Shown: one piece after another, positions 20,179 through 30,863 of the stretch | How the letters are laid out: every line of letters starts with the position of its first letter | Numbering within the stretch: the stretch's first letter is position 1 | NCBI GenBank assembly: GCA_022385805.1 | Contig: MU277716.1 | Location: forward strand, 62,001 to 126,000 | DNA length: 64,000 bases | DNA from: Pilatotrama ljubarskyi | Taxonomy: Eukaryota > Basidiomycota > Agaricomycetes > Polyporales > Polyporaceae | Direction: 5' to 3' | The notes under the pieces: model-generated | Seen by the model: only the letters and a program-made list of their open reading frames with translations | Told to the model about the DNA's origin: nothing | Databases searched by the model: none | Made by a program: the position numbers and the translations under genes

Positions 20179-22799
20179 ATGAGCGCGGCAACAGCGTTTG
20201 CTGGTACGATGGGCTTTCTCCCTTCCGTGGGCCATGGCTCTGGTTCGGCACTCCCGTTCCCCATCCTCCTGGTGGCTGGGATATGTACAGTGGTTGCGAC
20301 GTTTGTCTCCGCGATGTCCATCACGATGCATCTCAAGAATTATCGGAAGCCACACTTGCAACGGTACGTCTTGATGCTAGGATTGTGAATACGCTTGTAA
20401 CCTTCAGACAGACAAGTAGTGCGGATCATGCTCATGGTGCCACTATATGCCATCGCGTCTTTCATATCCTTATTCTCACTGGAGGCTGCTTTCTTTATTG
20501 ATGCTGTACGGGACATATACGAGGTGCGTAAGGACGTTGAAACAATGCTTGGCTTCGTGCTACGACCCAGTTGGCTGCGGTAATTGCTCGCGCTCCTAGC
20601 AATCGCTGGGTACCAGGCAGACATTGCTCCACTGAGTGTCTCCGACGCTTTCAGTCCAGCCCTGTGGTTCAATCAACGACTGTCACTAACACGTTTTCAT
20701 CTAGGCCTTTGTAATCTACTGTTTCTTCGATCTGCTCATCGCATATCTCGGCGGAGAGAGGTCGCTACTGATTCTGCTCCACGGACGTCCGCCAAAATAC
20801 CCTGTGTTCCCCGGAAACTTGTTCTGGAGAGAGGTAGACGTCAGTGACCCATACACATTCCTGTTCCTCAAGCGCGGCGTCATCCGTATGTTTCGCCTGA
20901 CTCTGTCTCCGCGGTGACGCTTATGACCATGACCAGAATACGTTCAGGTCAAGCCAATACTCGCCCTTGTTACTGTCGTCCTCAAGGCGATCGGAAAATA
21001 CAATGAGGGAGACCTCCGTGCCGGCTCGGGATACCTCTACGTTAGTATCGTGTACAACGTTAGTATATGCTTAGCGCTGTACTGTCTCGCTATCTTCTGG
21101 ATGTGCGTGAACGATGACCTCAAGCCGTTCCGGTACGTCATGTTTTATGGCTGCATAGCCAGGTATGAACCATTCGCTGACCCTCCATAGCCCTATGCCC
21201 AAGTTCCTGTGCGTCAAAGGCATCCTGTTTTTCTGCTTCTGGCAGTCCATCTTCATCTCCATTCTCGTGGCCGGCGGTGCGATCAAGAAGCTCGGGCCCT
21301 ACACCGACAACGAGCACATCTCCCTCGGTCTCACGGACACCCTCATTTGCTTCGAGATGCCGATATTCGCCGTGGCGCACATGTATGCCTTCGCCACGCG
21401 CGACTACGTCGACAAGCACACCGCTTACGTCGCGAGGATGCCCTTCCTGTATGCATTCCGTGATGCGTTCGGCTTCAGGGATGTCATTGAGGACGTCAAG
21501 GCCACTCTTCGCGGCGAAGGCATGGACTACCGTGAATTCGAGCCGAGCGAGGGCCACATTCATCAGGGCGCAGGTCGCGACAGGCGCATACGCGCTGGCT
21601 TGCGGTACAGCCAGCACGGACGACGCAAGTATTGGCTACCCCAACCAGCGCCGACGACAAGACCACCGACCACATTCGAGCGTCGCGTGAACAAGGCGGT
21701 CGAGCGCATCGCGGGACCTGACCAGACAGAGGAAGTCTACGCGCCCCTTCTACGCCCTCAAGCCTCCCAGGTCGTACACACCGCCCCGGACTTACGCACC
21801 CCGAATGACGAAGGCTTCTCGCTCTTCGCGGGGGACTCGCTCGCAGAGGAGGGCTACGAGCTGCCGTTCGGCGACCTCGACGAAGCGGATGAGGAGCTGT
21901 TCGCGCACAGCAGGCAGTACCTTTTCGGGGATTACAACTACCCGTGCGTCGACGTCAGCTCGGAGCTCGCGCGCAAGACGATGTGGGTCGAGGAGGAGCG
22001 CATCCTCCGTAACGAGCACAGCGCGTGGTTCTCGCCCGTCGGCGCCGCCCGGCGGAATCGCGACACGTATGGCGCTGTCGACAGCTCACAGCGGCCGCTC
22101 CTCGACTCGCGTGACTCGGGCTCGGGCTCGGACAGCTCGCGGGGCAAGGGCAAGAGACGCGACGTACGAACCTCTCCTCGGGAGATCATCATCGACAAGG
22201 AGACAGAACGATTGTCCTCCCCGCGAGACGGGCACGAGGTCCAGCTCCGCTTCACGAGCGCGAAAACCTCGCCTGTGCAGTCCCCCAAACGCCCATCGCC
22301 AAGCATGCGACAAGCGCAGTCAATTTCTCGCACAAACTCTTCCTCACCTCAGGCGTCCTCATCCAAGAGCAGCCCCCGCACCCGCCCGCCTCCTTCCCCA
22401 AAGCCGCCTTCGGAGCGCCCTATCCTACCGCCGGACGCTGTCGACCTCGTCGTAGAGGACCCGCGCGCGGCGGAAGAAGAGATGACGCACGAACGACGAA
22501 AGGGTGAACCGGCGGTGCGCGGAGGCGGGGCGCTGCACCGTGTGTTCCGCCGCGGATACGTCGTCGAGGCGGATGGCGAGCGGAGGCAGGGCGAAATTGA
22601 GGTCGAGAACGCTGGCTCGCCGTCTCCGCAAGTGGAGGCCGGACAGGAGGTGTTCGGCGTGGGAGACGATGCGGACATAGACGAGGTCACGGATCTCGAG
22701 CAACGCGCAGTAGAGGAAGTGACTGTCGCGCGGGCGGAGACACCTCCCCCGCACGCGCGGATTATTGTGGACGTGCCGGACGAAAACCCTTGGGCATAG
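20179..22799 (+). CDS. DUF300 / TMEM184-OSTalpha family membrane protein, 5 exons, 760 aa
   Basis: Multi-pass membrane protein of the organic solute transporter alpha/TMEM184 (DUF300) family; fungal members are poorly understood and have been linked to vacuolar or Golgi membranes. Exons are 20179-20363, 20412-20523, 20705-20885, 20937-21132 and 21191-22799 (2283 nt). Family blocks in order are MHLKNYRKPHLQR, VRDIYEAFVIYCFFDLL (across the second intron), LGGERSLLILLHG, KPILALVTVVLKA, PFRPMPKFLCVKGILFFCFW and FEMPIFAVAHMYAF. About seven hydrophobic helices occupy the first 320 residues. The rest (about 400 aa) is a cytosolic tail rich in Ser, Pro, Arg and acidic runs, probably disordered and phosphorylated. 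The second intron (181 nt) is unusually long for this window. Confidence 0.85.
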
Positions 22800-22958
22800 G
22801 CCGCCCTTCCTACATGCGACGCTCTTAATCTAATTCGGGCTCTCTGGATCTTGTACTATACCTGAACATAGTCGTTTCTTGCAGTTGGCAACGTCAGATG
22901 CAATGTCTATATTAGCTCTGTTTTGCCTAGCCGCAATGCTACGCGTTGTACGCATGCA

Positions 22959-24033
22959 TCAGTAGCAAGGCGCGTCCTTCAACGCCGCGACCGACTTGCG
23001 CAGCATTTCCGCCGCCCACTTCACCCTCTCGTTCTCGTTCTCAGCCTCGCCCTCCCGCTCCGCCTGCAGCAAGACGATCAACGACAGGAACACCGTGTAC
23101 CACAGACGCTTCGTCTTCTGTCGCCCAAAGATAATGACCGGCCCGCCGTAGCCCTCGACGAATGCCTCGCTCGGCTTCAGCAGCATCGTCTCCAGCAGCG
23201 GGTCGCCCCAGAGCGCATGGGAGAACGACGCGAACGACGTCACCGCGACTTCCTCGTCCTCCCCACCCGGCGCGCCCGTGTCCGGGTCGAAGTCGACGAA
23301 CGTCGCGTCCTCGTCGCCGGTAAACGAGATCAGGGACGGCACCTGGCAGTCGTCGAAGAGGAAAAACCCGATCGCGCGGGAGAGGTACCGGCGCAGATCT
23401 TCATACGGGAGCTCCACGCCCGCCCCGTGCGCCTCCTCGAGCAGGCCCTCGAGCAGTGGCGTGAACGCCTCCTGCCAGCTATACAACTCCTCCTTCTCTT
23501 GGGAGGGGAGCCCGAACCAGTCGTTCTGAACCCGTTCGTGCAGCTGCTTGAGGTAGGCGCCAGTCCGGAGGTCGAGGAGCGCCGCTTGGCGGGGCGAAAG
23601 CTTTCCGGAGGCCCGGGCGGCGGAGAGGGGAACACCGCGTGGGTGCGAGAGGAGTAGGTACGGGTAGGGGACGATGTCGTGCGAGGTGTCAAGAGTGTGC
23701 ACCGTGGGGTGGGGGATGTCGGTCTGCGAGGAGAGGAGATTGAGCAGCGCTTGCTCGGTCGCGAGCGTGTTCGGTGCGTAAGGCGTGGAAGCCGCGGAGG
23801 CGGGAAGGGTTGCTTTGAGTATGTATTGGGTGCCGTCGTCTAGTTTGACTGTGTACGCCTTGGTAGGCGTGAATGCACTGATCGCGAGGCTTAGGTCTGG
23901 ATATCCTGAACAGACGTTGTCGTACGTACTCGAAACCTGTCCTCCGGAGAGGACTGAAGTCCGCGATGGCCGTCGCTCCTCCACGATACTGATCCAGAAT
24001 ACGCTGCGCATCCTCCAGCGTTACATCCGCCAT
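22959..24033 (-). CDS. APH/choline kinase-like fold protein lacking the HxD catalytic motif, 2 exons, 335 aa
   Basis: Resembles fungal aminoglycoside-phosphotransferase-like (APH) proteins: N-terminal lobe with AYTVKLDDGTQYILKATLP (a Lys in the ATP-lobe strand), then TLATEQALLNLL, the hinge-like VPYPYLLLSHPRGVPLS, a helix with GAYLKQLHERVQNDWFGLP, and a late block FSHALWGDPLLETM. The usual HGDxxxxN catalytic loop is not found; in its place is ISFTGDEDATFVDFDPDTG, so it may be inactive or use a diverged site. Exon 1 (24033-23926) joins exon 2 (23858-22959) through a 67-nt intron, GTACGA..CCAAG, with 36 + 299 codons exactly in frame. The acceptor AAG is less common. Function unknown. Confidence 0.65.
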
Positions 24034-24191
24034 TATGCTACAAGTCCGTGGTACAAGATGTACGAATACGTCTGGGGCAGCTGACTCAAGGAAGGCTGGG
24101 CGAGCAACAGCTAAAGACGGGAGCGATGTCAATGAACGAAGACAAGGATGAGGACGAGCGCCTAGATGCGATAACGCACCGAGTGACCCGC

Positions 24192-25055
24192 CTATGCTTG
24201 CACAGTTGGCGTCGGAGGGCCCTGTGCACCTGGCGTGCCCTCGGGGGTGTGTTCGCCGTTGCCCAAGACCTCCTCGAGCTCCTCCTCCTCCTCGCTGTCG
24301 TTGCTCTGCCGCCCACTTGGCGTATCCGTATCGCCCGCCTCGCTCGGCTCGCCACCGGTGGACACTTCGGGCACGCCTCCAGGATTACGCGGGTCCCAGT
24401 CGAGCTCCTCGGGCTCCTCCTGCTCGACCTCAACGCGCGCCTTCCAGTCATATTTCTCGCGCAGAAGGGTGACTGCACGCGTGGCACGCTCGACACGCTG
24501 GTCGTGTTCGACGCGGATTTGCTCGCACTCCTGTAGCACATCCTCGTACTCGACGTGCTTCCCACCAGGACGCGGTGCGTGACCGAGGACGCCCAGTGAG
24601 CCCTTCGTCTCCATGTGCTCTGCGAGGTGGCGAACGGTCTCGTTCTCGAAGCGAAGAACGTCGGTGGTCTGCTGGTTGCGCAGGAGAGGGATGAGTTCGT
24701 TATCGAGCTGGGCGTCGGTGAGAGGCACGCGCGGGTGCAGCGCAATCTTCTCGTATTGGTTGCCTTGCGCACTCGTGCCCGTCTGGTGCGCGCCGAGCAG
24801 CGACATGGAGAGGTTGTGGGATTGCGAGAGCAGGATGTTGTATTTCGAGAGGATGTCTGGCCATGCGGGCATCACTGGCTGTCCGCCCATCTCTATCGTC
24901 CGCTGGAGGAGCTGGATGGATTCAATGATCTGGTTCGCCTTGAACCTGAGCGACTCGAGCTGCGAGACTGGCAGAGCTTGAAGGTCGAACGGCAGACTGG
25001 TGGTCTCGGACGGCTGCATGCCGGGGAGAAGAGGATAGCTGGACGACGAGGCCAT
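24192..25055 (-). CDS. MED8: Mediator complex subunit 8 (head module), intronless, 287 aa
   Basis: Component of the Mediator head, which bridges transcription factors and RNA polymerase II. The first 150 residues carry the MED8 helical block: LPVSQLESLRFKANQIIES, IQLLQRTI, PAWPDILSKYNILLSQSHNL. The C-terminal third is acidic and Pro/Gly-rich (EEEEELEEVLGNGEH), probably disordered. The ATG at 25055 (MASSSSYPLLPGMQ) was chosen because the upstream in-frame codon at 25079 is TTG. Same strand as the kinase-like gene, 158 nt upstream of it. Confidence 0.85.
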   Translation of the reverse strand: MASSSSYPLLPGMQPSETTSLPFDLQALPVSQLESLRFKANQIIESIQLLQRTIEMGGQPVMPAWPDILSKYNILLSQSHNLSMSLLGAHQTGTSAQGNQYEKIALHPRVPLTDAQLDNELIPLLRNQQTTDVLRFENETVRHLAEHMETKGSLGVLGHAPRPGGKHVEYEDVLQECEQIRVEHDQRVERATRAVTLLREKYDWKARVEVEQEEPEELDWDPRNPGGVPEVSTGGEPSEAGDTDTPSGRQSNDSEEEEELEEVLGNGEHTPEGTPGAQGPPTPTVQA

Positions 25056-25330
25056 GACGCCGACAAGGACGTTGATCAATCAAGCCAGAAAGCACTGCGA
25101 CTGTTCAGATAGCTGCAATCCCAGACGTCGAGGCTCGTCGCAGGAAATTGTGGCCGCAAGTCGGATATGCGAGAGATTATGCTACCGTGGGATTTCGGGA
25201 GAATATATAACTAGATATGTCGGTAAGTGGATAGCCGATACCATATATGGAGCTAGCCTCCTGAAACCCGGCGTCGTCATTACCTGCCGTTCCCAACTTC
25301 ATCCTCAACGCGCTCGACGACTCACTCGCC

Positions 25331-26580
25331 ATGTTTCCCCGCCTCGCGACACGCGTCCTATCTCGCGCATACGCGTTGAGCCTCCCCAATGCTGCAGTCC
25401 TTCGCGTGGTCGACGCGTACCAGCCCGCCGTCGCGAGGACATTCCTGACAACCGCGTCTGTCGCCGACCCTGCGGCCAAGACGAAGACAGCTGAGAAGGC
25501 GGACGCGACAAAGCCCAGGAAGCCGAGGCGCTCCTCCGAGGAGGTGCAGGCAGAGCAGCTAGCAAAGGCCAAGGCCAGGGAGGAGGCAGCTAGGATGAAA
25601 GCCAAGGAGGCGCAGGCTAAGCTGAAGGATAGGGAGAGGAAGGCAAAGCTGAGGGAGAAGGAGAAGCAGAAGGAGAAGCAGAAGCGCGAGGCCGCGAAGA
25701 CGAAAGCCAAGGCGAAGCCCACCGACCCCGACGCACGCTTGAAGGCCCCGCTCAGATGTATGTACTTCTGTCCCTCCGAACCCTGCCCGACAAGCGCTGA
25801 CCCCCCAGGACGTCGTTTCGTGTTGCCCCTGCAGCCATCAAAGTCAAGAGGAGCGAGCTCCCGCCCAAGCAGCCTGGCACCGCGTACACCTTCTTCGCGG
25901 CCGAGCAGTTCAAGGAGCTGCATGATAGCTCCACGCAGGGCAATACCGGTCCCGCCAACAGAGACGCATTCGGGAAACTCAGCAGCCAAATTGCGGAGCG
26001 CTGGAGGTCGCTGAGCGAAGAAGAGAAGAAGGTGCGTACTCGCTGTTTCTTGGTGAAGATATGCGCCTGACCTCGATGCGTCATTGTCAGCCTTACTACG
26101 AGATGCAGGAGAAGTCCGCCGAGGAGTACCGCCGTGCTGCTGAGGAGTGGTACAGGAACACCAACCCGCGCATCGTGCGGGCTCTGAAGGTTCAGGGTCA
26201 TCAGCTCCCGAAGGCTAAGCCAAGCGACCTGAAGCGCCCCATGGCGCCCTTCGCCAAGTGCGTGCATTGCTGGTCTCGATAACAGGCACTACGTGCTCAC
26301 TACCCGTGTCTGTCAGATTTTCGCTAGAGAACCGTGACAAGGTCCAAGTCCCGGAAGGCTTAAGCGCGCGGGAAGACCTTGGCATGCGAATGAAGCTGCT
26401 CGGTGAGATGTGGCAGCAGCTGCCCGAGAAGGAGAAAGCGGTATGTCCCCTTCTCCTCTTAAGTGGCAACACCACCGATGTTGATGATATGGCTCGCAGG
26501 GCATGCTGGCTGACTATGCGAAGGAGATGGAGGCTTACCACAAGCGCAAGGAGGAGAGGCAGCAGAGTCTCAAGGCTTAA
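25331..26580 (+). CDS. Mitochondrial HMG-box protein (Abf2/TFAM-like DNA packaging)
   Basis: Likely mitochondrial nucleoid protein that packages and bends mtDNA. The N-terminus MFPRLATRVLSRAYALSL...ARTFLTTASVA is a strong presequence (Arg/Ser/Ala-rich, no acids). A long Lys/Glu/Ala-rich coiled segment follows (about residues 55-135). The first HMG box reads PGTAYTFFAAEQFKELH...AERWRSLSEEEKKPYYEMQ across an exon join near 26032/26092, and a second box reads LKRPMAPFAKFFRENRD...MLADYAKEMEAY. It ends RKEERQQSLKA at 26580. Five exons; the first donor is ambiguous between GTATGT and GTACTT near 25758-25763, and the latter keeps frame with the GACGTCG exon. Transcribed away from MED8. Confidence 0.83.
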
Positions 26581-27290
26581 GTGGTCAAGCCCACTTGACT
26601 CGATGGCCAGCCTCGATAATGTATCGGGGTTACTGCTGTGTACCTCTTGAATGCTTGCCCGCTTAGTACGTTCTGAACTCCACTACGCTTCGTCGACACC
26701 TGATGTAGAAGACGCGCACCTTCTTCTTCCGTGCTCTTCGTCCGTATGTACATTCGTAATTGCTAGTATGTAGCGTCGTTATACATTGCTCAGGATGATA
26801 TAATCGTCATCTGATATTCGACCCCGGGGGGCGAGAGGGCCTGGAGAGCGTGATGAAGGGAGGGCACCTTTCGAGCTTGACATGGGGTATCACCGCTAGC
26901 GTACAGGAACGCTCGAGGTTCATAGATGTAAGTTATATATATCTCGCCGGAAAGGTCCAAGCGACTGGGAGACGGCGGATGACGGCAGTAAGAGGGATTC
27001 GCAGCGCAGAGGCCAGCGATGGACCGGCTGGCCAGGGTGGTAGAGGTAGAGGGATCTGTAGGAGGAAAACCGGGAGCGACAAACGAGCGACAGCGGGTTT
27101 AGGAAGAAGGGTATAAGGTATGACGAAGCGACAAAATGGAACAAGGACAACGTACTACTAAGCAATAATGATGCAAGAGGAACACGAGACGAAAGTAAGA
27201 CATGCCACGCGCCAACGCCACCGTCCACAGCCAGAGAGGGAGAACATAGATATCGTCGTGACGCAACGCAAGGGAGGAGAGAAGGCACGG
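26581..27290. other. Convergent intergenic region
   Basis: The 3' flanks of the HMG-box and RAX1-like genes. A long minus-strand open frame across 26920-27291 is only read-through past the last RAX1 exon. Nothing else seen. Confidence 0.5.
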
Positions 27291-28766
27291 TCAGAGCCTG
27301 TGCCCGGGGACAGCCCAGAAAATCATCGTGAGGGCGACAGAGCACGCCGCCACGAGGACGGAGACCCAGATCGCGCGCCCGAGCAGGAGCTTCTTGACAT
27401 ATGGCTCGCGGATGCGCAGCGTACGGAATGGGGTGGACTCGGACTGGCCGAGGAAAACAAGAACGGGGTCGAGCTCGTACTGGTGTGAAATGAGGAAGAG
27501 AATGGCGATCGTATATGGGAGGAATAGCTGCGCATATAGTATCAGTACTCACATCTGAGACATGACGCGCAGAAGGGATACTCACGAAGAATCGTTTGGA
27601 CTTGGGCTGGATGTCTAGGAAAATGAGAGAGAAGCCGACCGCTAGCCCGACCCAGAGGATGACGAGGCCCGCAATGAGCCGTACGAGTGCAGACACCGGG
27701 GTCAGATTTCCAAACGCCTTCGCGCGCAGGAAGCGCGGGAACGCGTCCTGCTCCATTGCGCGGTAGCAGTACTCCTTCTGCGCGTGGAACATGTCCGGGA
27801 TTTGCGCCATGAGCGCCATCTCGCTTTGCGACTTCGGCTCGTGGGAACTGCTCAGAGGGAACGAGTGGATACGCAGCGCGGGCGGCAGGTAAATCTCGTG
27901 GTTCTCCGTCGACCCTGGTGTGTTGCCCGCAGGGGAAAGGTAGCGGTAGTAGATACGCTCTGCCGACGCGATGAGGTCCTGGCGCGTGATCGCCTGCGAG
28001 CGGGGAATGATCGTCGGGGCGCGCGACGCACGCTTGAAAAGGGTCGGTGTGCGCCCGGAGAGCGAGAATGGGGTCGTAGAGCGGGGTGGCTCTGCTGTTC
28101 CGACTGCAGTGTTCCCTCCTGGCGATACAGATGTCACTCGGGGGCTGGGACTGCGTGCTGCCTTCTCGTCGCTGGTGGCGAGGTTGTGTCTGTCCTGCTC
28201 CGAGAGCATCTCGCCTGTGCTCGCGGTGCTCCGCTTGGTGCCGGTCTGCGGGTTCAGGCCGACGACGGTGCCGTAGATGGAGCCTCTCCTGCGCGCAAAG
28301 TCCCAGTACTCGGGCCAGTCCTCGCGGATGGTGCGCCCCGACTTGCGGACGTCCTTGAAGTAGGCGCGGCAGAGATTCTCGTGCTGCTGCACGTCGAGCC
28401 AGAAGTCTAGGATATCTTCTGCGCCTTCACGTTGCAAGAACAGGCTAGACGTGGGCGATCGCGATAGCGTTAGGGGTGCATGAGGTAGAGCGTGAGTCGC
28501 GGCAGCCTGGCAACTCACTAGAACATGAACAGGTCCACGGGCGGGCGTGTTCGGCGTGAGAGCACCTCTTGGAAGGTCGGGAGACGATGCTTGCGGTCCT
28601 TGGCCCAGTCATCCTGACGGCGTTGCTCATCATCCATGGCGGGGAGGTCGCTGTCGGCGACGATGAAGAGAGGGCGGAAGAGAACGCCAGGAACAACGCG
28701 GTCGTCGCGTTGGGTGTTCAACCGCGCGCCCATTTCTAAGCGGCTTATCGCCCCATATATGGACAT
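27291..28766 (-). CDS. RAX1-like RGS-domain membrane protein, 3 exons
   Basis: Membrane protein with an N-terminal RGS fold and C-terminal helices, as in yeast Rax1 (bud-site landmark) and its filamentous-fungal relatives. Exon 1 from ATG 28766 gives RLPTFQEVLSRRTRPPVDLF and joins (GTGAGT..GTCTAG) to YLFLQREGAEDILDFWLDVQ, the RGS core, then LCRAYFKDVRKSGRTI. A Ser/Thr-rich insert separates this from the second RGS part, DMFHAQKEYCYRAMEQDAFPR. Helices follow: VSALVRLIAGLVILWVGLAV, LPYTIAILFLI and IWVSVLVAACSVALTMIFWA. The last exon ends VPGHRL. Head-to-head with NDUFA2, only 85 nt apart. Role in polarity is inferred from the family. Confidence 0.82.
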
Positions 28767-28851
28767 AGCACTTACCCGATATTATGTCGGAATTATCCTC
28801 GAAATCGCCGGCGGCTTGCCGGACGTGCCCACCTCCTTGACTTCGGCCACC

Positions 28852-29241
28852 ATGTCATCACTCGCGAAAGCCCTCTCTCCTGCGGTCAGGGAAATCCGTA
28901 TTCTCTGCTGCCAGACGGGCCCTGCGTCGGCGGGCACTCGGTGAGGCTCACTTCCCATCGCTGTTGGGGTGCGCTGACTGGGGTTGCAGGCAGTTCATCA
29001 CCTCTCATTACCCGACGCTCAAGCAACACAACCCTGACCTGCCCATTCTCATCCGCCAGGCGAAGGGTACCCCGGCGAGGATATTTGCACGTTTCGGTGC
29101 GTATTCAGCGGTCTTCGCTTATGGTGGCATGAAGCTGAGTGGATGTTCCCAGAGCGGGGCCAGGAGAAGCACGTTGAGGTCGAGGGCCTCTCCTCCTCGG
29201 ACGTAGCATCGAAGCTCTCCCAGCTGTTGAACCTCTCATAA
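28852..29241 (+). CDS. NADH:ubiquinone oxidoreductase subunit NDUFA2/B8 (complex I, 10.5 kDa)
   Basis: Accessory subunit of respiratory complex I with a thioredoxin-like L51/S25/CI-B8 fold, in the mitochondrial inner membrane arm. Three exons give ALSPAVREIRILCCQTGPAS, then QFITSHYPTLKQHNPDLPIL and RQAKGTPARIFARF, then ERGQEKHVEVEGLSSSDVAS, ending QLLNLS. Joins are R|Q over a GTGAGG..TTGCAG intron and F-E over a GTGCGT..TTCCCAG intron. About 96 aa, normal for the family. ATG at 28852 follows a CCACC context. It shares an 85-nt divergent promoter with the RAX1-like gene. Confidence 0.9.
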
Positions 29242-29357
29242 TGCTGCTATGACAGTAGTCCCTTGACCGTCGACGCTATTTGCTTCCGTATCCTAGCAGG
29301 ACGGCTGGACGGTCCGCCCGTGCTCCTGGTTGATGTTGCTCGACTCCGTCATAGCGC

Positions 29358-29672
29358 ATGCTCCGCCTTGCGGCAAGCCTTCTCCGCACTGTGCCACACG
29401 CATTCGCGAGCGTGAGGAGGAGGCTTGACGAGCACAATGTGCCAAGTATGTTTCAGCCTTCAGGTATCTGAGCAGCTTGTTCTACCGTCGTGTGCTGCCT
29501 CCTCGCGCCGCCCCAAAGTACCTGCGAGTAGTATCAGCCGTAAGCATTGCTCAGCGAGGCCCACCGAGGATGTCGAAGCAGCTCGCTCTTTGATTACCGG
29601 TATGTACGTAGCACAATCAGGTTGTGCGGATCTGCTGAATGTCTAATGGCCTTCTCAGCCGGACTACCATAG
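29358..29672 (+). CDS. Candidate 54-aa small protein in three exons (possibly mitochondrial)
   Basis: I do not recognise a family. Exons 29358-29463, 29555-29599 and 29659-29672 (165 nt including TAG) stay in frame across two introns. Intron 2 (29600-29658) has textbook signals: GTATGT, a TCTAAT branch-like site and CTTCTCAG. Intron 1 (29464-29554) is GTATCT..CTCAG. The start MLRLAASLLRTVPHAF has the Arg/Leu/Ala pattern of a mitochondrial presequence; the rest is RRRLDEHNVPSMFQ and ends ARSLITAGLP. Alternative reading of the intron-1 segment gives a different short basic peptide, so the structure is not certain. Lies 116 nt after NDUFA2, same strand. Confidence 0.35.
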
Positions 29673-30132
29673 TCTGGATTACGTTCAGTGACCACTCGCA
29701 GGCTGATACCATGCTGCGCCTACCGCCACCCATACCGGGTACTCTTGGTGTCTCCCAGACCGACAGCAGTCCCGTGAATGCTTGATTCATGCACCCTTCC
29801 TACCACCCACGTTCGGCCTTGCGTATGCGCATCAAGCGGTGGCCGACTGGTATGACGTCCTATGTGCTGTATTAGAGGCATGTTGTCCAAGAGCCTGGCA
29901 TTGTTGCCTCCCGTCAGACGTCTCTGCCGAGGTCACAGTTTGGTCGTGCAGTTCCATACTCATCCCCTCACGGATATGAAAACCTGCGCATCCACAGGGA
30001 TTGCTCGCGTCGCCATCGTGTTTGTGAGAACTAGGTTGATGTCATTCAGGACTGGGATATATACACGGAGGGTTCATGCAGGGGGAAATGCCATGATCAA
30101 CATGAGAAATTGGACATGCCGTTTCGTCTCAA
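29673..30132. other. Convergent intergenic region before TFB5
   Basis: 460 nt with no gene or repeat recognised. Confidence 0.45.
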
Positions 30133-30486
30133 CTAGTCAAGGCTATAGGTGTTCTTCTCGAGCTGCACGACATCTCAGTTCTATGTGGGAGCCGATTTTG
30201 ATAGGGACATACCTCCGCTTCGAGTTCGCGCCTTACCCGATACTCCTCGTCTGCCTTGATCACGACGTGGTAGTCATCGAGGTCCTCGATGATGAAGCTC
30301 TCCTTCTCGTTCAGCGTGAGCAGGATCTGCTTCACAGCCGAATCGCTACGCGATGATCAGTATCTAAGTGCCGATACGGGCGGAAGCGGTTCATACGAAC
30401 CAGGTGAGAAGCACGCCTGTATGTGAGAAGCGGTAAGCGGAACCGGAGTGAGAAGTGCCCTGAGACGCACCTCGTATGGCCTTCAT
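30133..30486 (-). CDS. TFB5: TFIIH subunit TFB5 / GTF2H5 (TTDA), 4 exons, 64 aa
   Basis: Smallest TFIIH core subunit, binding p52/Tfb2 and needed for nucleotide excision repair. Exons are 30486-30471 (16 nt), 30416-30401 (16 nt), 30345-30213 (133 nt) and 30162-30133 (30 nt), with introns of 54, 55 and 50 nt. The joined protein starts MKAIRGVLLTCDSAVKQILL, has the hallmark NEKESFIIEDLDDYHVVIK, and ends ELEKNTYSLD, matching the yeast and human proteins in length (70-72 aa) and layout. Too split to show as one open frame. Divergent from the ribose-5-phosphate isomerase gene. Confidence 0.9.
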
Positions 30487-30863
30487 GCTCCTACGCGCTG
30501 TCTGGGCAGTTCCCAGCGGACCTCGTCGCGGACGGAGACGGCGAACGTGAGGGGAGGAGACAAGACGATTGGCGCCGCGGCAGCCCTGGATGGACCGGGA
30601 GCACGGGACGGCGGTCGCTGAGCTGAGGCGAGATACCGCGGAGGGCTGAGAGGTATTTTATGTTCTGCGCCCACGTCCGTCTCCGACTCTCCCAAAACAT
30701 ATCATTCCGCAAACGTAGCCTGTACTCGTCGCCTGTCGTACGCAGAAGCAGCCACAAGATGCCGATTCCGCCAGCGCTGTTGACTCCCGACCTCTCGTGA
30801 GTCGAGTTTCCGTCCCCCTTACGTCGATCAGCTCGACGGAGCGGCCCCTTCATTTTTTCACTC
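30487..30863. other. Divergent promoter, TFB5 / RPI1
   Basis: 377 nt. It includes an ATG at 30759 opening MPIPPALLTPDLS that ends at a GTGAGT donor; this could be a 5' exon of the isomerase gene (joining after GGAG to GGCCCCTTC, frame kept), but it is unproven. Confidence 0.4.

Noticed and set aside
22923..23657. 244-aa plus-strand frame
   Set aside because: Antisense shadow of the APH-like gene; Arg/Leu-rich without motifs.
23859..23925. Apparent frameshift near the start of the APH-like gene
   Set aside because: A 67-nt GT-AG intron joins 36 codons of exon 1 to exon 2 in perfect frame, so no lesion is needed.
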